From Collinsella aerofaciens (lineage in GTDB: Bacteria > Actinomycetota > Coriobacteriia > Coriobacteriales > Coriobacteriaceae), in contig RKAY01000139.1 in NCBI GenBank assembly GCA_014846205.1, positions 1 through 16,881 on the forward strand: a DNA stretch of 16,881 bases, given 5' to 3'. The notes under the pieces are model-generated. The model did no database searches, had not been told where the DNA came from, and worked only from the letters and a program-made list of their open reading frames with translations. This document shows, piece by piece, positions 1 through 6,995 of the stretch (position 1 is its first letter; each line of letters opens with the position of its first letter). Both the position numbers and the translations under genes were made by a program.

Positions 1-1
1 G

Positions 2-103
2 GACGCGGGACAGATCGACAGCCTGCGCCTGGAGACGTTCCAAAACCTGGCGTCATCCATGCGCGTGAGTGCCCAAATGCTCGATCCCGATGTTCATCTG
101 TAA
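2..103 (+). CDS. C-terminal fragment of an unrecognised protein
   Basis: This open frame enters from outside the window and ends at TAA 101-103, giving 33 visible residues ending in MLDPDVHL. The tail is mixed polar and hydrophobic, with no membrane segment or motif that I recognise. It is called as coding because the frame is open to the window edge and a strong intrinsic terminator begins 17 bases after its stop, as expected for the end of a transcription unit. It is therefore probably not transcribed together with the pilus genes downstream. Function unknown. Confidence 0.6.
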   Translation, partial: DAGQIDSLRLETFQNLASSMRVSAQMLDPDVHL

Positions 104-120
104 TTGATTTTTCCTATGAC

Positions 121-155
121 AGCCGTCTCCCAACTGTTCGGGAGGCGGCTTTTTT
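121..155 (+). terminator. Rho-independent terminator
   Basis: The arm AGCCGTCTCCC (121-131) pairs over 11 positions, one of them G-U, with GGGAGGCGGCT (140-150). The loop is 8 bases and a T run follows (150-155). It lies just after the stop of the partial gene and separates it from the Tad operon. Confidence 0.9.
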
Positions 156-194
156 GCTGCCAAAGCGCCCCAAAATATGCGTTTTGCCGACGTT

Positions 195-244
195 CTGACC
201 AAAACCTTGCCACGAGCTTGACGGGCTGGTCAGCTTTTGGTCAG
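195..244 (+). repeat. 10-bp inverted repeat with three GGTCAG-type motifs upstream of the Tad operon
   Basis: CTGACCAAAA (195-204) is a perfect reverse complement of TTTTGGTCAG (235-244), 30 bases apart. A further GGTCAG lies at 228-233 inside the small palindrome GCTG-GT-CAGC (225-234), so the hexamer occurs three times in 50 bases. This fits a multi-site operator for a DNA-binding regulator, or the base of an RNA structure. The repeats are directly visible; the regulatory role is inference. I could not identify a convincing -35/-10 pair nearby. Confidence 0.5.
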
Positions 245-275
245 CAATTGGTTTGACACGTAAAACCAAGATTGC
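244..275 (+). promoter_or_regulatory. Hairpin in the Tad operon leader
   Basis: Bases 244-254 (GCAATTGGTTT) pair with 263-268 and 271-275, giving 11 base pairs interrupted by a two-base bulge (269-270) and closed by an 8-base loop. No T run follows, so it is not a simple terminator. It matches no riboswitch class that I recognise. Confidence 0.4.
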
Positions 276-311
276 GATTGCGCCGCTTTGCGCCCTAGTC
301 GCCCAGACAAT

Positions 312-340
312 GGTGGTACGGGCATTTGCCCGGTGCTACC
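312..340 (+). promoter_or_regulatory. Stable hairpin immediately before the cpaB ribosome binding site
   Basis: GGTGGTAC (312-319) pairs with GTGCTACC (333-340) over 8 positions, two of them G-U. GGGC (320-323) pairs with GCCC (328-331), with one bulged G and an ATTT loop. The stem ends two bases before the purine-rich ribosome binding site (GAGAGGAG, 343-350), so it could affect ribosome access or mRNA stability at the operon's 5' end. The fold is visible; the role is inferred. Confidence 0.45.
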
Positions 341-355
341 TTGAGAGGAGCGGCC

Positions 356-1015
356 GTGAACAAGAGCAAGCGCATCGCCATCAGTCTGGTCGCGGGCGTG
401 CTTGCCGCGGCGCTCTGCATGGTCTACGGCTCGTCGATCCGCTCGCAAGCCGAGCAGGCCCAGGCCGAGACTTTGGCAAAATACGGCGGCGACCGCGTTG
501 AGGTGTGCGTCGCGGCGCGCGATATCGATGCGGGCGAGACCCTCGACGAGACTAATGTCATAACTCAGGAATGGCTGGCGAGTCTGTTGCCGCGTGATGC
601 GGCGACCGAGCTGCGTCAGGTGCGCGGCGACGTGACGACCTCGCGCATTCCCAAAAACGCCGTGATTTGCAATGTCTACACCAAGGCCGAGAGCCACAAG
701 CTCGAGGTGCCTAAAGGCAAGGTTGCCGTTTCGGTGGCGGTCGATGCAGAGCACTCGGTCGGCGGCGCCACGGGCGTGGGCAGCTATGTGGACGTGTACG
801 TGCAAAAAGATGGCGTGACCGATCGTTTGTGCGGAGCGTACGTGATCGATACCAGCGAAGATGCCGGCACCACGCGTGAGGGCAAGATCGAGTGGGTGAC
901 GCTGGCGGCAGACCCCGAAGATGTCAAGGAATTGCTGGGAGCCTCGGGAAAGGGAACGGTCAGCTTGACGATTCCCGCCACGGCGCGCGGCAAAAAGAGC
1001 GGAGGCGACGAGTGA
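356..1015 (+). CDS. cpaB: CpaB/RcpC-like SAF-domain protein of the Tad pilus
   Basis: This 219-residue membrane-anchored protein has one N-terminal transmembrane segment (about residues 8-27). A SAF-type domain follows from about residue 48 (VEVCVAARDIDAGETL) to about 108, as in CpaB/RcpC proteins of Tad loci. In diderms these proteins work with the secretin. Here no outer membrane is expected, so a role at the cell wall or with the platform is inferred. The GTG at 356 is chosen because GAGAGGAG lies 5 bases before it; an upstream in-frame ATG at 326 sits inside the leader hairpin and has no ribosome site. It opens the operon and its stop overlaps the tadZ start by one base (TGATG). Confidence 0.85.
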   Translation: MNKSKRIAISLVAGVLAAALCMVYGSSIRSQAEQAQAETLAKYGGDRVEVCVAARDIDAGETLDETNVITQEWLASLLPRDAATELRQVRGDVTTSRIPKNAVICNVYTKAESHKLEVPKGKVAVSVAVDAEHSVGGATGVGSYVDVYVQKDGVTDRLCGAYVIDTSEDAGTTREGKIEWVTLAADPEDVKELLGASGKGTVSLTIPATARGKKSGGDE

Positions 1016-2664
1016 TGAAGGCGATCTGGCTTGCGTGCTGCGCGTGCGGCGATTACGGGCTGCTACAGCAGGAAGTCGAGGGTCGCGATGTGGGCGCACA
1101 GGTGCTTCGCGTGGGGGATCTGGACGGGCTGGTATCCATGGCGCGGGCGTTTCCCTCGCGCCGCGGTGCCGCCATCATCGCGGCATCTCTGTTCGATACC
1201 GAAGACGTGCGGAAGACCGTTGCACGCCTGACGGCCGAGGGCCGTGTGAGTCGCGTCGTCGTGTTGATCGAGACGCTCGACCCGTCGGATATCGAAGGGC
1301 TGTTTCGCGCGGGGGCGACCGAGGTCATCGCTGCGCACAGTTTGTGCGGCAACGGGCGCACGGGCGAGGGAACGGTTGATTCCGATCGGCGCATGACGAT
1401 TGAGCCCGATGCTTTTGTTGATAGGGAACCCGGGGCGCCTCGCGCTACAAGAGGCCCGCGTGTTGATGAATATGGAAAAGCGGAAGCCGAGCATGGTCGG
1501 CGCCCCCGGGACCCCCTTGCATACGATGACGCTGGAGGGCCGGTACCGTATGGCGATGACGTTCCGGCTGAAGATATGGGATACGTGCACGGCGTAAATC
1601 TGGCCGATGAGCTCGACGAGGTCGAGGGTTTTGCCGGGGTTGGCGAGCCGTGTGCCGCTGCGTCCTTGGCTTCGGAACCGCAGCCCGGGCAGCCTGCCAT
1701 GCCGGCTTGGGCTCAGCGCGTGACCGCGGCGGGGGAGACGGGGATGTTATCGCCCGCGTCCGTGTCGCCGGTTCCTGCACCGTCGGCCCCCGCGCCGTCG
1801 GCGGACGCTTCGATTCCGCCGCGTCGGGCGCCGGTCGTCTGCGTCGTCTCGGGTTCGGGCGGTTGCGGCAAGTCGACGATCGTTGCCACCATGGCGCATG
1901 CGGCGTCGCTGTTGGGTTTGCGTGCCGCTGTGCTCGACTTGGACCTCATGTTTGGAAACCTATACGATCTGCTGGGTGTCGATGCCCCACACGATATGGC
2001 GACGCTTATCGAGCCGTCGGCGGCGGGCGCACTTGCCGAGCCGGATATCGTGGCCGCATCGATGCGCGTCGCCCCGGGCGTCACGCTCTGGGGACCTGTC
2101 GCGGCCCCCGAGAAGGCCGAGCTCATGGCGCGTCCGGTGGAGCTATTGCTCGATGTTTTGCGTCGCGAATCCGACGTGGTCTTTGTCGACACCTCGGTCT
2201 TTTGGGGTGATGCCGTGGCCGCCGCGGTGGCGGCGAGCGACCGTTGCCTGGTCGTAGGCGATGCGGCGGTATCGTCCGCGACATCCGCTTCACGCGTCAT
2301 TGAGCTGGCGAGCCGCGTGGGCGTGCCACGCACGCGCATGAGCGCCGTGTTCAACCGGTTTGGTGCGCGCGGTGCCGACGAGGACGTCGCCATGCGCTTT
2401 GAGATTGCCTGCGCACTGAGCTCCAAGATCCGCATTGCCGATGGCGGTCAGGATTTGGCCGCGCTCATGGCATTCGGTCGCGCCGACGAGGCGGTGGGCC
2501 AGACGAGCGCTTTTGCGACTAGCGTGCGCGAGGCCACGCGCGAGATGCTCGTGGAGCTGGGCTGCGCCGTCGGTCCCTGGAGCGATATGGTCGCTGACCG
2601 CGCGACCCGTACCGAGCGCCCGCGCATCCGTCTTCCCTGGTCGCGTGAGGGTGATTCGCGATGA
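1015..2664 (+). CDS. tadZ: TadZ/CpaE-like ParA/MinD-superfamily ATPase
   Basis: This 549-residue cytoplasmic protein probably localises the pilus machine in the cell. Residues 1 to about 115 resemble a degenerate response-receiver domain. Residues about 120-270 are a long low-complexity linker rich in acidic residues, Pro and Ala. Residues about 274-549 form a MinD/ParA-like ATPase. Its P-loop reads GSGGCGKST at 280-288, with the phosphate-binding Lys at 286. It is followed by AAVLDLDLMFGNLYDLLG, the usual second ParA motif. The signature lysine of the deviant Walker A box (KGGxGK) is Ser281 here. GGAGG at 1001-1005 serves the ATG at 1015. The end overlaps tadA by four bases (ATGA), suggesting coupled translation. 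Confidence 0.87.
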   Translation: MKAIWLACCACGDYGLLQQEVEGRDVGAQVLRVGDLDGLVSMARAFPSRRGAAIIAASLFDTEDVRKTVARLTAEGRVSRVVVLIETLDPSDIEGLFRAGATEVIAAHSLCGNGRTGEGTVDSDRRMTIEPDAFVDREPGAPRATRGPRVDEYGKAEAEHGRRPRDPLAYDDAGGPVPYGDDVPAEDMGYVHGVNLADELDEVEGFAGVGEPCAAASLASEPQPGQPAMPAWAQRVTAAGETGMLSPASVSPVPAPSAPAPSADASIPPRRAPVVCVVSGSGGCGKSTIVATMAHAASLLGLRAAVLDLDLMFGNLYDLLGVDAPHDMATLIEPSAAGALAEPDIVAASMRVAPGVTLWGPVAAPEKAELMARPVELLLDVLRRESDVVFVDTSVFWGDAVAAAVAASDRCLVVGDAAVSSATSASRVIELASRVGVPRTRMSAVFNRFGARGADEDVAMRFEIACALSSKIRIADGGQDLAALMAFGRADEAVGQTSAFATSVREATREMLVELGCAVGPWSDMVADRATRTERPRIRLPWSREGDSR

Positions 2665-3989
2665 GTCTGCAGACGAGGATTAAAGCCGCTGGCGCGGCCG
2701 CCGCGGCTGCCCCCGTTGATGCGGGACGCCACCGTGCCGTTAAACGCCGCACCAAGCGTGCGGTGATGGACCGCATGGGCTACGACGAGGTGGCGCGCAT
2801 CAGTGCCTACGTCGACCCGGCCCTTGCCCGCTCTGAGCTACGTCCGGCGGTGGAAGCGGCGCTCAACGTGGAAGAGTCGACCGACTTGGCGACGCCTGAG
2901 CGTGAGACCATCATCGACGAGATCCTAAATGACGTGGTGGGCCTGGGACCGCTGCAGCCGCTCATCGAGGACGACACCGTTACCGAAATCATGATCAACG
3001 GCTGTCGCTCTGCCTTTTTTGAGCGCAGTGGCGTTTTGTATCCCATCGAGCACGCGTTTGAGGACGATGAACAGATCCGTGTGCTCATCGACCGCATCAT
3101 CTCGCCGCTCGGCCGTCGTATCGACGAGCGTAGCCCCATCGTCAACGCCCGCCTCAAGACGGGTTATCGCGTCAACGCGGTGATTCCGCCCGTGGCAATC
3201 GACGGGCCAATCCTCACCATCCGTAAGTTCTCGGACCGTATCTGTTCGCTGGACGAGCTTGTGGGGTTGGGGTCACTGCCGCTTTGGTATGCGCAGCTGC
3301 TGTCGTGCGCGGTGTCGTTGCGGCAGGACTTGGCGGTTGCGGGAGGCACGGGGTCGGGCAAGACCACGCTGCTCAACGCGCTGTCGTGCGAGATTTCCAC
3401 CGGCGAGCGCATTGTGACGATCGAGGATTCCGCCGAGCTCAAGTTTGCACATCACCCACACGTTGTTCGTCTGGAGGCGCGTGAGGCGTCAATCGAGGGC
3501 GAGGGTGCGGTGACGATCCGCGACCTGGTGACCAATGCTTTGCGTATGCGCCCCGACCGCATCGTCGTGGGCGAGGTGCGCGGTGCCGAGTGCTGCGACA
3601 TGCTGCAGGCCATGAACACGGGCCACGACGGCTCGCTCACCACGCTCCATGCGGGTACCGAGCAGGAGACCGTGGTTCGCCTGACGCTGCTTGCGCGTTA
3701 CGGCATCGATTTGCCGAGTGAGCTTATCGAAGAGCAGATTGCCATGGCGCTCGACGGCATCGTGATGTCCGAGCGCCATGCAGATGGCAGGCGCTTTGTG
3801 GCCTCATATTCGGGGGTTCACCGCGGCGCGTCGGGCGGTGTCGAGCTCGAACGCTACGTGACGTTCGATGCCGCCGAACGCACCTGGACGCTCGACCGCG
3901 AGCCGCCGTTTATTGCGGAGGGCTTGCGGTCGGGAACGCTCACGCAAGAGGAGGTTGACGAATGGAGATCGCTATGCCCCTCGTCGTAG
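2661..3989 (+). CDS. tadA: TadA/CpaF secretion-type motor ATPase
   Basis: This 442-residue protein is the hexameric motor that powers Flp fibre assembly from the cytoplasmic side. An N-terminal domain leads into the [20 protein letters not shown] segment typical of CpaF/VirB11-type ATPases. Walker A is GGTGSGKTT (228-236, Lys234). The Asp box is [10 protein letters not shown] (from 251), Walker B is RIVVGEVRG (300-308, Glu305), and the His box is [11 protein letters not shown] (321-331). All expected catalytic motifs are intact and the length is normal for the family. The ATG lies within the tadZ stop (ATGA). The 3' end overlaps tadB by 28 bases. Confidence 0.96.
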   Translation: MSLQTRIKAAGAAAAAAPVDAGRHRAVKRRTKRAVMDRMGYDEVARISAYVDPALARSELRPAVEAALNVEESTDLATPERETIIDEILNDVVGLGPLQPLIEDDTVTEIMINGCRSAFFERSGVLYPIEHAFEDDEQIRVLIDRIISPLGRRIDERSPIVNARLKTGYRVNAVIPPVAIDGPILTIRKFSDRICSLDELVGLGSLPLWYAQLLSCAVSLRQDLAVAGGTGSGKTTLLNALSCEISTGERIVTIEDSAELKFAHHPHVVRLEAREASIEGEGAVTIRDLVTNALRMRPDRIVVGEVRGAECCDMLQAMNTGHDGSLTTLHAGTEQETVVRLTLLARYGIDLPSELIEEQIAMALDGIVMSERHADGRRFVASYSGVHRGASGGVELERYVTFDAAERTWTLDREPPFIAEGLRSGTLTQEEVDEWRSLCPSS

Positions 3990-4888
3990 GGGGTTTGGCG
4001 GGGCTTTCTGTCGCGACGGCGTGTGGGGCAGAGCCTCGTGTGTCGCGCGTCCCACCGGCGAAACTGGCGCATCAAACGCTGGAGGCGGTGGCGGAAAAGT
4101 TGCCTCGTGACTTGGTGGAAAGCGACCTGCTGGCTCGGTTGGCCCGATCGTGGACGTCGCTGATTCCTACAAGTCGTTTGGGTCTTGTCATTGAGGACGA
4201 TGCGGCACGCCTGTCGTTTTTGCTGTTATCGAGTTGTGTTTGCTGCATTACGCTGGCCGTTGTATTGCTATCGCCCATAGGGTTTTTCCCGGGGCTTATG
4301 GTGCCGTTCGTTGTTGCCGCCGTCCGCAACGCCCTCGATTGCCGCCGCGAACGGCATGATGCGGAAGAGGCCATGCCCGAGGCTTTTACGGCGCTTTCCA
4401 TGTCGCTCGCCTCGGGACATTCGCTGGCTCAGGGCATGCGCTTTGTGGGCGCTCATGCGCAGGAGCCGGTCCATACCGAGTTTTTGCGCGTTGCCGCGGC
4501 CATTGAATGTGGCATCTCGGCAACCGATGCCTTGGATGATCTGTTGGCTCGCGTGGATGCCCCCGGGCTCTCGCTCGTCACCTTGGCACTCAAGGTCTCG
4601 CAGCGCACCGGTGCCCCGCTCGCCGGTTTGCTGTCCGAGGCGGCGAGCATGGTGGGGGAGCGCATTGAGCTTAAACGCCGTCTGGACGTTAAGACGTCTC
4701 AGGCGCGCATGTCGGCGCATATGGTCGCCGCGATGCCAGCGGGAATGTGCGCGGTGCTGGCCTTGCTTTCTGCCGATTTTCGCCGAGGTCTCGCGACGCC
4801 CGCGGGGGCCGGTGCCGTGGTGCTGGGCATGGCCCTCAATGTCATCGCGCTTGTGGTTATCCGCCGCATTATGAGGATGGAGCTATGA
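3962..4888 (+). CDS. tadB: TadB-like pilus platform protein (T2SF domain)
   Basis: This 308-residue polytopic membrane protein belongs to the type II secretion F superfamily and is one of two platform proteins that TadA acts on. A hydrophobic N-terminus (5-21) is followed by a soluble stretch and two close membrane segments (about 84-124). The T2SF domain spans about 138-270 and begins AMPEAFTALSMSLASGHSL. The C-terminal membrane helix is about 283-301. The ATG at 3962 is preceded by AAGAGGAGG seven bases upstream, which favours it over ATG 3974. It starts inside tadA and ends in an ATGA overlap with tadC. Confidence 0.91.
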   Translation: MEIAMPLVVGGLAGLSVATACGAEPRVSRVPPAKLAHQTLEAVAEKLPRDLVESDLLARLARSWTSLIPTSRLGLVIEDDAARLSFLLLSSCVCCITLAVVLLSPIGFFPGLMVPFVVAAVRNALDCRRERHDAEEAMPEAFTALSMSLASGHSLAQGMRFVGAHAQEPVHTEFLRVAAAIECGISATDALDDLLARVDAPGLSLVTLALKVSQRTGAPLAGLLSEAASMVGERIELKRRLDVKTSQARMSAHMVAAMPAGMCAVLALLSADFRRGLATPAGAGAVVLGMALNVIALVVIRRIMRMEL

Positions 4889-5526
4889 GTGCGCTTGCCG
4901 CCGCGGCGGCTTGCCTGTGCGCGTTGAGCGTCTTTGTCGCAACGGGCTTCGCGCGTGCGGAGGTGCGTGATATCGCGATAGCTTGCAAGCGCGAGGCGGC
5001 GCTGGTTGCTGCCGCGGGCCGCTCGGCGGTCGATGCCCTGACCACACGAATGAAGGGTGTGTTTGGAGCGGGTGGCCCGGCGCAGGTATCGCTCGGAGAT
5101 GTGTCCGAGATGATTGACGTTGTGCGCTTGGGGCTCTCCGCCGGCCTTTCGTTTGATGCGGCGCTCGAGGTCTTTTGTGCCAACCGCACGTCGGTGCTTG
5201 CCGTTCGGCTCGAGCGGGCATGCATGGCGTGGCAGGTGGGCGTGGGGACGCGCGAAGACGAGCTGCTGGCAGCCGCGCACGACTTAGACGTGCGGGCGCT
5301 CGAGACCTTTGCCATTACGGTGGGGCAGGCACTTGCCCTGGGAGCCCCGCTTGCCGAGACGCTGGCGGCGCAGAGTCGCGAGATACGTGCGGCTCATCGT
5401 GCCGCAGTCGAGCGCGAAATCGAACGCGCGCCGGTCAAGCTGCTGATTCCCACGGGCACGCTTATTCTGCCGGCGCTGCTGTTGTCCATATTGGGCCCGC
5501 TGCTGGGAGCAGGCGGGATGATGTAG
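4885..5526 (+). CDS. tadC: TadC-like pilus platform protein (T2SF domain)
   Basis: This 213-residue membrane protein is the second platform component. It has an N-terminal hydrophobic segment (about 2-22), a soluble loop, a T2SF-like region from about 72 (VSEMIDVVRLGLSAGLSFDAAL) to about 185, and a C-terminal membrane helix (about 186-208). It is shorter than many proteobacterial TadC proteins (around 300 residues) but has the same layout. The start is in the ATGA overlap with tadB, with a GGAG-containing stretch upstream. Ten bases separate its stop from the flp start, and those bases carry the flp ribosome site. Confidence 0.87.
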   Translation: MSALAAAAACLCALSVFVATGFARAEVRDIAIACKREAALVAAAGRSAVDALTTRMKGVFGAGGPAQVSLGDVSEMIDVVRLGLSAGLSFDAALEVFCANRTSVLAVRLERACMAWQVGVGTREDELLAAAHDLDVRALETFAITVGQALALGAPLAETLAAQSREIRAAHRAAVEREIERAPVKLLIPTGTLILPALLLSILGPLLGAGGMM

Positions 5527-5536
5527 GGAGGAATAT

Positions 5537-5770
5537 ATGAACATGATGAGGAGCGCTGCGAGCAAAGCTCGGAGTTGGGCATTCTGCCGGGCAATTCGCG
5601 CTCACCAGCGCGCCAAGGCATTGCTGCTGGAAGAATGCGCGCAGGGCACTACCGAGTACGCCATCTTGGTCGGTGTGCTGGTGGTGATCGCGATTATCGC
5701 CATCGTCGCGTTTAAGGGCAAGGTCGAAGAGCTGTGGAACGCGATCAGCGACGGCATCAACAGCCTGTAG
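5537..5770 (+). CDS. flp: Flp-type major pilin precursor
   Basis: This 77-residue prepilin is the likely main subunit of the fibre. It has a basic leader of about 35 residues, then the processing motif EECA|QGTTEYAILVG. Predicted cleavage after Ala35 puts the conserved Glu at +5 (Glu40) and Tyr at +6. A hydrophobic helix follows (about 41-59), then a short polar C-terminus, as in the Flp family. The -1 residue is Ala rather than the usual Gly. GGGAGG (5526-5531) lies five bases before the ATG, the strongest ribosome site in this part of the operon, consistent with high expression. Its position after tadABC is typical. Confidence 0.9.
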   Translation: MNMMRSAASKARSWAFCRAIRAHQRAKALLLEECAQGTTEYAILVGVLVVIAIIAIVAFKGKVEELWNAISDGINSL

Positions 5771-6300
5771 ACCATGGGCGACCTACTGGTTCGTTGCTGG
5801 CGCTTGCCTGTCTGATCGTGGCAATCGTGGCGGCGGTGTGGGGGCTTGGTGCTGCGCATCGACGTGGTTCCGGTGGCGTCGAGGCCCCTGCCGTCACCAC
5901 GTCCCGGGACGATGCGGCGCAAGGTGACAACTCCTCTGCCGTCGATGGGGGTGCTTCCACCACGGCGCAGACGTTTTTGCAATCGCTCGATGCCCAGGTG
6001 GGCACGGTGTCGGAGCCGTCTGGGAACAGCGCCATTGCAGCGCGGCTTGCATGGTCCGAGGACCGACCGATGACAGAGGCGGCCGCAGACATGCTGCGCG
6101 CTTACCGAGAGATACCTACGGCGCATCTTGCCTTGAGCGGCTACATCGACATTAAGGGCAACCTGTGGGGTGCTGTTGTGCGCGATGGCCGCGGATGGGT
6201 CGACATGGTAACGGTCGCCGCAGACGAGGGCGACGCGTCGTGTCGCCTGCGTGCGGTGCGTCTGGTTCCACAAAAGACGATTCTTGAGGAGGGGTCGTGA
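5734..6300 (+). CDS. Single-pass membrane protein of unknown function in the Tad operon
   Basis: I do not recognise the family. The frame encodes one N-terminal transmembrane helix (SLLALACLIVAIVAAVWGLG), then a Gly/Ala/Thr-rich spacer and a compact domain of roughly 120 residues with alternating hydrophobic residues (HLALSGYIDIKGNLWGAVV). This suggests an extracellular beta-rich domain on an anchor. The start is uncertain. GTG 5734 would overlap flp by 37 bases and has only a weak ribosome site; TTG 5794 would begin at the helix. ATG 5774 looks natural but is out of frame. Gene context suggests an accessory or minor component of the pilus. The stop is one base before the next gene. Confidence 0.62.
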   Translation: MERDQRRHQQPVDHGRPTGSLLALACLIVAIVAAVWGLGAAHRRGSGGVEAPAVTTSRDDAAQGDNSSAVDGGASTTAQTFLQSLDAQVGTVSEPSGNSAIAARLAWSEDRPMTEAAADMLRAYREIPTAHLALSGYIDIKGNLWGAVVRDGRGWVDMVTVAADEGDASCRLRAVRLVPQKTILEEGS

Positions 6301-6301
6301 G

Positions 6302-6520
6302 ATGCAAGGTGCCCTGCGCGAGGATTCCGCCCAGTCGACCGTCGAATATGCCATCGTCACGCTGGCGCTCTTATCGATTGCACTGGCAATCGCCGGTCTT
6401 TGGCGCGCCGGAACCGATGGCCATTTGGCGGCGTTGGTCGAGCGGGCGGCGTCGCATGGCATTGCCCCGGCATCGATTATCGATGCCGCTACGGGCGCAA
6501 AGGATATCGCGCTGTATTGA
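6302..6520 (+). CDS. Small Flp/TadE-like pilin-type protein
   Basis: This 72-residue protein has a 10-residue leader ending REDSA, then the class III prepilin motif A|QSTVEY with cleavage predicted after Ala10. Glu15 is at +5 and Tyr16 at +6. A hydrophobic helix follows (about 17-35), then a short C-terminal region ending in GAKDIALY. It resembles a minor pilin, or the N-terminal third of a TadE protein. ATG 6302 is preceded by GAGGAGGGG about seven bases upstream. It follows the previous stop by one base and overlaps the frame of the next gene. Confidence 0.82.
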   Translation: MQGALREDSAQSTVEYAIVTLALLSIALAIAGLWRAGTDGHLAALVERAASHGIAPASIIDAATGAKDIALY

Positions 6521-6995
6521 TGTCGCGCGCGAGGACGGGGCGCAATCGACCGTCGAGGCTGCCTTTTTGCTGCCGACGTTTTTGACGCTCATCCTGCTGG
6601 CGCTGCAGCCGGTGTGCCTGCTCTATACCCGGGCGGTCATGGAGTCTGCTGCCGCCGAGACCGCGCGGATTATGACTACGACGACGGTGGATGACGACAG
6701 CGACTTGGAGGAATTCGCCCGCCGCAGGCTCGCTGCGGTGCCCAACGTCTCGATATTCCATGCCGGAGGCCCGCTGTCGTGGGATATAGAGCTTGGGCGG
6801 GCGGGCGCGGGCGGTGCCTCGTCCGTGTCCATTGTCGGCGAAGTGAAGCCCTTGCCCGTGATCGGCGCATTTGCACAGGCCATGGGCAGCGCACGCGAGG
6901 GCGGATACGTTGAGCTCAAGGTCGATGTTTCATATCGTTCGCGTCCCGACTGGTTGGAGGGGGATTATGATTCGTGGATTGCTTCTTGGGATTAA
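6483..6995 (+). CDS. TadE-like minor pilin (start codon uncertain, possible frameshift)
   Basis: The body is a TadE-like pseudopilin. It has the leader REDGA, the motif A|QSTVEAAF with Glu at +5, a hydrophobic helix (FLLPTFLTLILLALQPVCLL) and a soluble C-terminal domain of about 120 residues. The only in-frame ATG is 6483, which overlaps the previous gene by 38 bases, has no ribosome site, and adds an odd 15-residue stretch. An ATG at 6520, sitting on the previous stop (TGATG), is out of frame. It would read MSREDGAQSTVE if the CG repeat at 6524-6531 had three units instead of four. The protein beyond residue 15 is secure; the start is not. It overlaps the next gene by 29 bases. Confidence 0.75.
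   Translation: MPLRAQRISRCIDVAREDGAQSTVEAAFLLPTFLTLILLALQPVCLLYTRAVMESAAAETARIMTTTTVDDDSDLEEFARRRLAAVPNVSIFHAGGPLSWDIELGRAGAGGASSVSIVGEVKPLPVIGAFAQAMGSAREGGYVELKVDVSYRSRPDWLEGDYDSWIASWD

Noticed and set aside
253..281. TTGACA at 253-258 as a -35 element for the Tad operon
   Set aside because: No acceptable -10 lies 16-18 bases downstream, and the hexamer is part of the loop and stem of a hairpin. The promoter remains unlocated.
312..355. c-di-GMP or other known riboswitch before the pilus operon
   Set aside because: The conserved cores of the c-di-GMP riboswitch classes that I know could not be found. Only generic hairpins are supported.
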